DNA of 64,000 nucleotides from Oryzias latipes (taxonomy: Eukaryota > Chordata > Actinopteri > Beloniformes > Adrianichthyidae): contig NC_019876.2 in assembly GCF_002234675.1 (NCBI RefSeq), positions 29,463,196 to 29,527,195 of the forward strand, in the 5' to 3' direction. A program made the position numbers and the translations under genes. The number at the start of each line of letters is the position of its first letter. The first letter of the stretch is position 1. Below the pieces are notes generated by a model. It worked only from the letters and a program-made list of their open reading frames with translations. It had not been told where the DNA came from and made no database searches. This document shows, one piece after another, positions 11,517-22,500 of the stretch.

Positions 11517-14500
11517 TTACTGTAGATCTGGAGACACGGATCTCCTGGCCAGAACCTCGTCAACCTCTGAGACTGACGCTCCCTAAAAACAACAACAGTG
11601 TCAGTTAAACGTTCACTGCTAAAACGTTACATAGAGACAATTTATCAAACATTGTAATCCAGTGTTTTCCTGTTTCTCTTTCTTTATTCTAGTATCTTCC
11701 ATCATTTTTTCCCGTTTACCTCCTACAATTTTTCATCTATTTTAACCATTCAACTATTCAAATGTTCAGCTCTTTCAGCTTTTTGCAGCTTTGACTTTTG
11801 GTCATTCAAATCCTTCAACTTTTCCAAATATTCCAGGATTTCTGCTTCCATTGAAATCCATAGGGAATCTTTGGTGCAGAAGCTCGCTGGTTCGATACCC
11901 GGCTCTGGCATTTTTCACAAACATATCTTTTATGTTATTGTGCTTTTTTCACTTTATTATTTACCAATTATTATGCTTTAAGTTTCATTTTCATTCAGCA
12001 ATAAAGCATCAACCCTGCAGTTTCTTCTGGAACTGCGGCTCCTTCTAGTTTAACTCGTCTTGATAACACATCAGAGGTCATCTGACCCAGCATGCATTTT
12101 CTGTGACCTGATCTCACATGTAAACACAGGCAGAACAGCTTTCGTCTCAACATGTAACCGGGTCATAAGTTCAGTATGAGAAGCCGCTGAGAGCCACGTG
12201 TGCATCTCTGTCATAGTTCTTACGTAGATCAGTCGGCGCACAGCTCTTGGCGTGGTGAGGAGCCCCCGAACACGCTCGTGAACCTCCTCCCAGACTCTGT
12301 GAGATCTGGACTCAGATCTAGACAATCAAACAGACGATGAAGAACGAGGTTTTCACGAGGCGAACCAGTGAAGATTCAAACCTGCCAGCCTACCCAGGGG
12401 GTTTTCTGTTGGGCCACAACAGCGCCGAAGGGTCGGGACTGTACTCTGTCCCCGCAGACCCGAACCGTCCCAAAGAGCCAGAATCCTCCTGTGGAATTTG
12501 TCCTGCCTAGCAAAACAAGCAGGAAGAGAGTTTATTTACCTCCTCTGAGTCCACGCATGACACTGATGAACACGTAAACGTGAGGACAAATGTCCTGATC
12601 AATGATCTAAATGCATTGAAAGAGTGAAAACAGCTGCAGAGACTGTTACAGACAAAATACTAACACTGAAGGCACATCATAAAAGTCTAGAAACATCTAA
12701 CCTGCATTTCATAAAATGAATCCTTCTGTGATTAGATTGGATCTAATCTCTCTGTAATGTGTGCGTCAGGTCCACTATTGACAGTGCAGACATGGAGGAT
12801 TTTCAGTTGAAGATTAAAACAAGATAAAGAAATATAACGAGATAAGAAACTCAGAAATCTGATCATTAATCTTTATGACGGTTAGTTCCAGAGCACTAAA
12901 TGCATGGTGTTGTTTTCTGTTAGAGAGTTCTGGGTCAGGCAGGCAGAGCTATATAACCATAAATGTCCGATCCAACGAGGAAACAGCATTTCTGAAAACA
13001 CATTTCTGAGCTTTGAAAGGTGAGGGGGGGCTGGAAACTCCATTCACCTGAGTCTTGAACATTATATCTCGTCACATCTCTGAAATTTGACGTCCGTTAA
13101 ACGAATGTCCATCAGACAGCAGAGTTTTTGGAAAGTCAACTGGAATGTGGGCAGATTCGCTGACTGGAAGCTGATCTTACAGCTCTTCTCTGCCCCCTGC
13201 TGGCTTAAAAGACAGGCAACCATGTGTACATAGTGGGGCAACAAGGGTATTTGTCAGACACCGTTTATGCATATTACTCCACTTAAAAAGATGACTTTGG
13301 TCTTTGGCTGCTCATCTTAGAGTCAGCTGTGAGTCAGAATGAAAATGAGGTTTTGGGGCTGTTGTTGGGCAGCACTCCACAGATCATCTACTGGATTGAG
13401 GTCCAGAGATTGGCTAAACCCCCCCAGAACCCTGACATGCTTTTTGTGTCGTCCAAGCGATGAGTTTGGGATCGTCATCCTGCTGGAAGATCTAGACGTG
13501 TTTCATCATCAAGGTTCTCACTGATGGAAGGTCTTTATCCAAAATATCACCACTCATGGATCCATTCCTCCTGTCCTTTACACAGATCAGTCGCCCTGAC
13601 CCCTTTTGCAGAAAAGCAGCCATACCATGATGCTTCCACCCCCATGCTTCACAGTAGGTATGCTGTAATTGGAATATAACTCACATGACCATCTACCAGT
13701 TCCTCCTCTGGATCATCCAGATGGTCTCTGGAGAACTTCAGACGGGTCCGGACATCTGCTGGCTTAAACAGGGTGACCTCTGGAGCTCAGCAGGACTTGA
13801 GTCCATGACGACCCGGTGTGTTGCTATGGTAACCTTTGTGGTCATTGACCAGTTCCTCCTGTGTGTCTCTGGTTAGAGTTGGGGCTCTGGTCTGGTTCTG
13901 GTCTCTTTTCTTACCGTTCTCCAAATCATTTGTTCTCCACCAGGTGAAGGGAGATAAACTGTGATCCGGTTTTACTTCCATTTTCTAATATTTGCTCCAA
14001 CAGCTGATCTCTGCTCTCCAAGCTTCTGCTTAATGCCGATAGGTTCATCTCAGTCTGATTCAGGTCTGAAATCTTGTCTCTGGTGTCCTTGGACAGTTCA
14101 AATGTTCTTCTCCCCCTCCGTGGTGGTTTCTCCTCCAAGCTCGGGTCCTCTACCAGAGGCCTGGGAGCTTGAGGGTCCTGCGCAGTACCTTAGCTGTTCC
14201 TGTTCTTTTCTGGACTGAGAGGTCTGAGGTCTTTCCAGGTATCTGTTGTAGCCACTCCTCCAGCTTGGGGGTTACTGACCCGAGTGCTCCAATTACCACA
14301 GGCACCACTGTCACCTTCACTTTCCAGGCTTTCTCCAGTTCTTCTCTGAGTCCCTGGTATTTCTCCAGTTTCTCATGTCCCTTCTTTCCTGATGTTCCCA
14401 TCGCTTGGCACTGCCACATCCATCACAACGGCTTTCCTCTGTTCTTTATCCACCACTACAATGTCTGGTTGGTTCTCCATCACCATCCTGTCCGTCAGAT

Positions 14501-17384
14501 CAGATTCTGCTGCCGGAGGCATAAAAACACCTGTATGATTCATGTTTGCTCAGAAACATGTGTTCGCCTGCATCGACATGGTTGAACATTTTGAAATATC
14601 TGCAGTCAATCTGTATTATTTCAAAAAGAGGAGGAGGCAGAGCAAAGATGCAGGTGAGCACGCCTGAAGTGAAAACATGAGACATGAAGCTGAAGAAAAA
14701 CACGGAGACAAACTCCACAACGTGACCCGACTGCCTTCATGTCTGTCCGCTGTACCCTCTTGTCTTTTTCCAGAGTCTTTGCTGTGTTTGATGATGGACA
14801 AATAGTCTCCAACGTCTTTGTTCACAGCTCATAAAATGTATTTTATGTTTACTTCAGAAAACAACCGAAAGCTTCAAATGGATATTTGCTGTTCTGATAA
14901 TGTATTTGTTTGTAAAAAAAAAAAACTCCCCTGCTGTTTTTTAAGTGTTAATCACATGTTGGCGTTCAAACTGTGATAAAGTCAACCATTTCCATGTAAA
15001 CAGAGCTGAGTCTGTAGTGGGACTCACAGGCTGAGAGGTGTTGGTTTTCCAACCGGTTCTCCGTCTCAGAGGGGACAGGGACTGGCGCCTGGCAGTGCTG
15101 TGTGGGTCGGCGCTGCCGGCTCGCCTCCCTCGGTGAGTCTGGGGGGGTTTCCCTTCTGGAGAAGCCATCCTTCGCCTCCTGGAGGGACAGCGTTTCCTGT
15201 GTGTCTCTGGCCTCTTCAAACACAGAGCAGAAAAGTCGTCCTGCATCTGGTTCTTTAGAACGGGTCGGCTTTCATTCGGACCACTGCCAGCTTGAACTGA
15301 GTTGTGTTACCATGAGCACATTGGGGTAAATGCTGGTTTCTGAGTCAGGTAAACACTGGGTGATGCTGGTTTTGGTAGAAAACTCCAGCCGTGGAGCGAT
15401 GCCCTAAAGAAAACACAAAAAGGGACTTTCAGAAAATTAGCAGAAGATACAAGTGAGAACTTTTTTGCTAACTTACAGAATTGAAATGTGTTTGATGAAC
15501 TAAATGAGATTCCAAGTTTGGAAAAGACTCATTTCTACAAAGTACTAAAAGTGAACGTGCTTGATGAGACCCAAATTTAGGACCTACTGGGAAGTACGGT
15601 GCTCGCACCATCAGAGCCTCTCGGTCCAGTCCAGAAAAGGGGGGAACCAGTTTGGGTTCTGGGAATAAAAAATTTCTGGTGTTTTCTTCAAAGCTGGCCA
15701 GAAGGTGTCCCGCTGAAAGAAAGACTGTGTCATTTTATTTCACTGAACCCTAACCCACTTGAAAATCTGAGAAACCCAGGAAGTACAGGCTGTTCCAGAA
15801 GGTCCTCCATAAACCGGCACTCACCAGAGCTAAGCTAAAAACACAAAAGCCAGTCTAGTGTTCCCAACATCACAAAAGGCTCTGCAAACGAACCACTCCA
15901 CCCGTTCCAGCCTGCCTGCAGACGCCTCTTCCTACACTCTCTGGTTCTGGCCTGTTGACCCTAAACCTCCTCTGTAACCTCACCGTTCCTCCTGAAAATG
16001 CAGCATCAGATACTCAGTGCTAGTCTGCTGCCTTTGAGCAATGCTCACTTTACTAAGAATACGGTCATTTATCATGATACACAATTGGGTTTGTGTTTGC
16101 TATTGTGATGAAACTGTGATGCTACAACGCTAACAGATGTTAGACTCATAGCTCACCTGGAGGGATCAGCTGGACCAGTTCTACTCTGACGGTTTCATCT
16201 GTGGAGAGATTAGAAGTGTTGTTGGATCTCAGGACCAAGGATGACAAATTCATGTTGTGTTCACAAAAACAGAGTCATTACAGAAAGAAGCCTTTTCCCT
16301 TATCTGAAACTCATGAATAAAAACGAGGGATGGAGAAGAATTGGATCGTCAAAAAACAGATCATTACCATCAGATGCCTGCATCAACGTCATGGTTGATT
16401 CACAACACCCTCCTCTAGCCCTTGTGCTATCTTATGGGGTCAAAATGACCCCACCCTTGCATTGAGGTGTTCTCCCTACCATGACAAAGGTGGATAAAGG
16501 TGGAAAGATTTCATGTAATCCATGGACACCAGTGAAGATCACAAATCATTGAAGAAAAAAGGTTCAGAGCTCTGTCTAGTGGGTCTAGATGACCCCACTC
16601 CCAATGGTAAAGTGCCTAGGATAGACCAAGGGTTACGGTAGTCTGACTGCTCAGAGATAGAGCAGCGATGCATTTAAAGAAGAGGATGGAAAGTGACTTA
16701 CGCTCCAGCATCACAGCCACATCTCCAGGATCAAAGGCATACCTGAAAATCTGTGTTTTTTAAAGAAAGCAGAGTTTAAAATTCCAGTTTCATGCGTCTT
16801 CTTTCTGACACTCATCAGATGAACGCTGTATTCGTTTGTAAAATGTCTCTTTCTATAGTTAAACACTGAAGGTGTGATGGTCGGCAGGCTGGGTGGATTT
16901 GGAAGAGTCTGACCATCAAGTTGTGTGAGTCTCTCAGTGTTGAGTTCAGGGACAAACTGGACTTCCTACCTTCTCAAAGGTCATCTTCTCCTGGAACAGC
17001 AGCGGGAAGACAGCAGGGAGGCATTCGGACTGGTGGTACTGACCCGTGACAAACACGCTCAGATAAACGTCTTCTTTGGCGGGAAGATGGACTCCAGGAC
17101 ATGAGACCTGGACATGAACAAGGAGCACGCATGTTCAAACCCTCTTCCTTGTGCATGAGATTAAACACTGCAGATGTGCTCCAGCTGTGTGCAGGACAGC
17201 AAACACATCCTGGTCAGATCAGGTCTGAATCATAGATGAGGTCACGTGACCCTCGAATGATCAGTTTGAAAGCTGAAGTTTGGCACAAAAAAAACTTTTT
17301 TTTTTTAAAGAAGAAGAGCTTTCTTACCGCTCTGAACTTGATTTCAACGCGCACTTTAAAGGCTCTTTGAAGCCCTGGGATCAT
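11517..17384 (-). CDS. spata6l: Spermatogenesis-associated protein 6-like
   Basis: Exons in transcript order are 17384-17328, 17107-16970, 16750-16702, 16198-16157, 15712-15588, 15403-15311, 15246-15028, a less certain one near 14120-13941, 12506-12394, 12317-12224 and 11582-11517 (stop TAA). Except around the uncertain exon, every junction has GT/AG and the codon phases close. The N-terminal SPATA6 domain is clear: VSCPGVHLPAKEDVYLSV, PAVFPLLFQEKMTFEK, AFDPGDVAVMLE, FEENTRNFLFPEPK and PRLEFSTKTSITQCL. Later segments ELSKDTR...LN and VWEEVHERVRGLL match the SPATA6 C-terminal region. SPATA6 acts in the sperm head-tail connecting piece; the role of the -like paralogue is less established. The synteny with slc1a1 supports spata6l over spata6. 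The intron 15247-15310 is only 64 bp with a weak acceptor. Expected length is about 390 aa. Confidence 0.87.
13260..13680 (-). pseudogene. Tc1-like transposase fossil in a spata6l intron
   Basis: On the minus strand the sequence reads VKHGGGSIMVWLLF, then LDLNPVDDLWS further on, both conserved around the Tc1 catalytic core. Many stops and frameshifts separate them. It is in the same strand sense as spata6l but is clearly unrelated. Confidence 0.8.
14110..14520 (-). mobile_element. 3' end of an L2/CR1-like LINE ORF2
   Basis: Minus-strand translation gives NQPDIVVVDKEQRKAVVMD, then after one frameshift HEKLEKYQGLREELEKAW, VTVVPVVIGALGSVTPKL, EWLQQIPG and the terminal LRRTLKLPGLW before a stop. 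I recognise this as the C-terminus of a common fish LINE. The downstream tail ACCCGAGCTTGGAGGA runs directly into a stretch that reads as a spata6l exon. Confidence 0.78.
16419..16632. mobile_element. Family 1 piggyBac-like MITE, copy 2
   Basis: It starts CCCTTGTGCTATC and ends GGATAGACCAAGGG, with the same internal landmarks as copy 1. The flanking TTAA has decayed to CTAG and TTAC. It lies in a spata6l intron. Confidence 0.85.
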
Positions 17385-19320
17385 GGTGCAGAAAGCCGAC
17401 TGAGAACCGCGCTGTTGGGCGTCTTCCCGTTACCACGGTAACGTCCACTTCCGGTTTCCAGTGCCGCGAGATAACCTGGAAAAGGATAAAAGTTACGTCC
17501 TTTCTTTTTCTAGCTAAAGGAAAACAGGCTTTGTTCGGAAGGAAAAAACTGATTTGAGCAGCTTTTCAGTCTCCAACAGTTTATTTCAAAGCAAATGTTG
17601 CTCCATCAATTTTTTATTTGTTTTTTTTTGTTACTGAACGGTTTTTAGAATTATCTATGTAATAAATATGATAATATTTATCGGAAGAGAGCTGTTGAAA
17701 ATTTTTTTACTGTGCACAGCATAATGACAATAAAAGATTCTGATTCTGATCTATAGACTTCCGGTTTGGACCTGCGCCAAAATTGAAGTAAATACAGTAC
17801 AAAACACAATAAAATATATAGATAAAAAATAGTACAAAACACTGTTTTACTAAATTAAATTTAATATGCCAGCAGAGCAAACATAGAACATGTATACACA
17901 GAAACATTGAATATAGACGTACAGCTGTCTGATTAAGGCTTTTAGAGATAGTACTGAAATGCATTTCAATTTGATTGATTAATATGGAGAAGAATATAGG
18001 AGATGATAAGAATTTGTGTTTATGGATATAAAATTTGCCAAGTATAAGATTAATTATGAGTTTTTCTTTGAGTCCATATTTCTTCTCTGAAAGCCAAAAA
18101 TTATATGTTCACATTTCAGAGTGAAGTTGGGGTGAAGATGTTCTTTGCTGAATTGTAAACACTTTCCAAAAAAAAAAAAATTACTTTCAGTACAAAAAAG
18201 ATGGTTGACTGGTACAGTTAGGGTGAATTGTTTTCATGTATTTTAGGATGAATTGATTGGTGGAGTACATTTGGTGCATTGTTCAAAAATAAACTTCTTT
18301 CATCTTAATCATAAATGTTTGGCTCACACTCAGCCTTTCCTCCAAATCCTGTCGGGAACAAACCGTCTCCAGCAGTTTTTGGTGTTTGATGCAGAAATGA
18401 CATCCTGTGAAACACGGAACGTCTTTCAGCAGCCAAAAGCTCCAGATTCTTCTGGACACGTTTGCTCTTTAATATTCATTGTAATACTTGCATCAACCAA
18501 AAGATCACGTGGTTTGATCTCATCTGAGTGTCTGTGGTAAAAGAAACTACATACAAAAACTGTTTATTAAAAAAAAGAAAAGAATTACTAAAAAAAATAG
18601 AAATGATAACCTCTAAAGGTTTGAGCATTTGTTTTGGAATAGGAAAGGATAGAAAATGAGGAAAAATGTGACACAATGAAAAAAAAAGGACAAACAGAAA
18701 AAGTTTAAATACATTAGAAAATGAGAGGCTTAATGGGACAATGAACACTTGAAAAAAAGTTTGAGCTTTTTTTCTAGATTTTGTTTAGGTGAATATGTTT
18801 ATTGTGTCAAAATGTGAGCATAAAATAGTTGGATTATGGGTGAGAGTTAAGATTTTTCCTTCTTTTCCAAGATATTCATCACTTTCTGTTTATCACGTTT
18901 ATTTAACTATTCTAATTAAAAATAAATCTGTACTAAAGGATGAATCCCTCAATAATGAGCATCTTCTTCCAGGTTGACCTCTGACCTTGATGCTTGTTCT
19001 GATGTTGACAGATTTCTGCAGAAGAAAAGCATTGAGCTTCATTTAGAGGCACAATCTTTTTACTCTAAACATCCCTCACCTCTACACAGTTCAAACAGGA
19101 TTTTATAAATCTGTTCAATCTGCTGAATGCACCGTTTTAATCCCTATTCAAAAAATTATTTCAGTTGTTTTTAACTGGAAGAGAACATTTCTGATCCTTT
19201 CAGGTGTTTTTGTCTGAACGGTTTCTAAAACGACTGATTCTTTCCTTTGTGCTTCCATTTGATATTCAGAATAAATAAAAGAATTCCACCGTTAACCAGT
19301 ATTTAGGATGAAGCTGTGTC
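17385..19320. other. spata6l 5' region and trmt10a 3' flank
   Basis: The first 100 bases upstream of the spata6l start include TTACCACGGTAAC, a small palindrome, and CCACTTCCGG, an ETS-type promoter motif. At about 17719-17757 AATGACAATAAAAGATTCTG followed by GATTCTGATCT resembles the 3' tail of a fish L2 LINE. The remainder is AT-rich with no supported gene. Confidence 0.45.
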
Positions 19321-19326
19321 TTTATT
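19321..19326 (-). terminator. Candidate trmt10a polyadenylation signal
   Basis: AATAAA on the minus strand about 236 bases after the trmt10a stop codon. Confidence 0.55.
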
Positions 19327-19561
19327 GAGCCGTCATTACTTCTGTTCACACGCCAACCGTCGGCAGACTCGCCTCTCAGGGTCAAATTAATCAGATTTTG
19401 GTGAAAAGATGCTTAAAAAAATTAAAATCATTACTGAAACAAAGAGACTTTCATCTATTCCAATAAATAACTAAAAAAACAAAACAAGACCAGCAAATCA
19501 AATCTGGTTTAGAACAGTCTTCACAAAACCTTTGACTCTGTTTTAGGTGTGGGTTTTTTTT

Positions 19562-22500
19562 TCAGGAGACGTTTTCTGAGCTTTCAAGTGATTTAGTGTC
19601 GGGTTCAGAGTCTGAACTGAATTCCTGATCTTTGTCCTGATTCTTCTCGTCTCCGGCCGGGTTCAAGGCCACGGCTCCTTTCCTCTGAGGTAGGACGGTG
19701 AAGAAGGCGTCCTGCCAGCTGCTCTTCTCCAGGAACGCCAGGATGATCTCAAAGACTGCAGGCAGACGAGAGCCAGCTTCAGAAACACAGTCCTTCTAGA
19801 ACCAGTCACAACAGAGTCGTACCGTGGTTGACAGCCAGAACCTTGCGGCTGTTCATCCTGACAAAGGCGCTGAGAGGCAGCTGGGCGTGTTCGATCCCCA
19901 GCTCCTTGGCTTTCTCAAAGGTGATTCCCTGCAGAAACACCACGTCACGTTAGACGGCGTCCGTGAGAACGGCGGGCTGTGGCGGTCCGGCGGACCTTGT
20001 GGTGGTTGTGGTCCACCAGGCCTCCGATCACGTAGGCCTTGTTGTGGTCCAGCTCCTTCAGGACGTTGGGAGAGTCCGAGGTGAGGTACACCAGGTCCTC
20101 TTTGCCGATCACTTCACTGTAATGTTCCGTCTGAATCCTGATGTCCTGCACACAAACGGGACAAACGCACAATGACGGCGCACAGATTCTGATGTGTGGA
20201 CAGAGAAACTTTCAGTAGATGTTTCAATCATTCAGATGATTCTTCAATGCAGTTGAACTTTAAGCTTTTATTTGCTTAAAAAATGACTTCAGCAGTCCCA
20301 CCTCCACCTCTTTCCTAGACTTTCTGTTGTTCAGGACTGTTGATCCAAAGTCCTCCACCTTCTGCTCCCTGTAAGCCCACCTTCCTCTTCAGTCCCTCTC
20401 ATTCACACACAGATGCTCTGTTCTGCTGCAGCTGACCTTCATTCCTGATCAAACCTCCACCTCTCTAGATGTTCCTCCACCTGCTTCCTGCTCTCACTAC
20501 AGATCACACCATCATCTGCAAACATCATGATCCACAGAGATTTCTGTCTAACCTCTTCTGTCAGTCTGTCCATCATCATAGTAACTAGATAACAGTCCCA
20601 CCTCCTCCTTCAACTCCTCTTCATCATCTACAAACATCTCACTTCTGTCTTCCAGCTCTGAACAACTCCAAACTTCTTCTCTGTCACTCCAGACCTCCTC
20701 CTCCTCCTGACCTTCTCCAGAAACCTCCTCAAAGCAAACATCTGTGCTTCTCTGCAGGAAACCAAACTGTTGATCCTCTGACTTCAATCTGGCATCCACT
20801 CCTCTTTCCCATAATTCATTGCGGCTCATCTGTAGTTTCTCTGCTCGTTTCCCTTCTTCTTCTTCAAAATGGAGTCAGAACATTTCTCCTCCATTCCTCC
20901 TCCTCTTCTTGTTCTTGTTCAGCAGTCAGAAACTCTTCTTCCTCCTCTCCTAAACTCTTCCAGACCTCCAACTGTCTTTCTACTCTTCATCCTCGCTGAT
21001 CTTTGCTCCTTCCAGCTCCACAGTCATCTCTTCTCCTCTGTTCTCCATCGTGTTCCTGATTCATCAGATCTTCAAAGTTCTGCTCTGTCTTTCCATCACA
21101 CCAGTAGAACCTGTCAACAAACCTCTGTCCTTCATCATCCTCACCTGCTGATCATCCTTCCATCTCTGCTTCTCTGTCTCACCTGTACAGATCCACCTCT
21201 TCCTCCTTTCTTTGACCTTTGCCTCCTCCACCTTCTCCCTCTTCTCCTGTGCTCCACTTTTTCTCATCAACCTTTTGCTCTGAACAAACTCCTGAACTTC
21301 TTCCTTTCAGATGAAACACCAAGTTCCTTCCTCCCAGTCTTCATCATCACTTTGGTAGACGTCCAGTCATCTGGAAGAACATTCTGATCTCCTAAAGTGT
21401 TTCTGCTCCTCCCTAACCGACACACAGCGCTCTTCCTTTGTCATCTTCCACCTCTTGGTCCTCTGCTCTGACCGTGTCCAGAGGAATGTGGTGATTCTCA
21501 GTTTGTCAGGATGATTCTAGTAGAATTTGATAGATTTAAATGAAGCTTCTGCTGTTAAAGATTAAAAAAAAAAAAACAGAAAAATAAAATAAAATATTAA
21601 AAAAAAAAAAAAAGTAAAACATTTATAAATTGTTTAAAAGATAAAAATAACTTAAATAACTAAAATAATAAATTTTTAAATATAAAAAAGTTTTAAATAC
21701 CAAAAATTAGGCATTAAAACATGGCATCTAAATGTGTCTGTGTAGGTTCTCCAGAGGACAGACCCAGAGGTTCTACACATGTTCTCTAGGTCATACGTGT
21801 GTCTCCTGTCATGTGACGTTACCTTCCAGTTCACCCATCCTCCGTCCTTCTCATCCATGCTCTGCTGCAGCTGTCCTCCCATGCTGGTCAGATAAAACTA
21901 AGAAGAGCAGCTTTTCACGTCAGACTGAAACCGGATTTCAAACCAGGATAACGCGACGCCACCGACCTGCACGGGATGAGCCGCTCGCCTGTTCTCAGCG
22001 TAGCACCGCTGGATTTGTTTGTGGAGCTTTTGAACGTCCTGGTGGGGCGACCACACGAGACAACGTGAGTGCTGGCGCCGCCGCGCGCCCACAGCAGCTC
22101 CACGGCCGTTACCTTGGCGAGCATGAGGCTGTCGAAGCTGCAGTCCACCACCAGCCTCAGCGAGCTGGGCGTGGCCTCTCGGCGAAAGCGCTTCCTGGCG
22201 TGGTGATGGTCGGCTTGGTCCTCGTCCTGCAGATGCTGCCTCTCCTGCCGACGCAGCTGCTTCCTCTCCTTCCTCCTCTGTCTGCAACAGCAGGAAACCA
22301 CAGCGCCTTCAGGTTGGTGGCAGACAGTCAGGAGTTCAGGTGAACTCGTCACCTAGGCCGCATTTCCACTGCATGGTTCAAGTGACCCAATTCTGATTTT
22401 TTCCTCTCATTTGGCACAGATCGGATATGACCGGTGAACGTGTAAGCAGGACAAAAGCGCATGGATTCCGATTTTCTCAGATCGGATACAGGCCACTCTC

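Noticed and set aside
11862-11905. Second tRNA-like B-box (GGTTCGATACC)
   Set aside because: No matching A-box or tail was found; probably an isolated SINE remnant or chance.
20869-21387. 172-aa plus-strand leucine-rich ORF
   Set aside because: Antisense shadow of the decayed RTE-like LINE; Leu/Ser/Pro-rich composition comes from its pyrimidine-rich complement.
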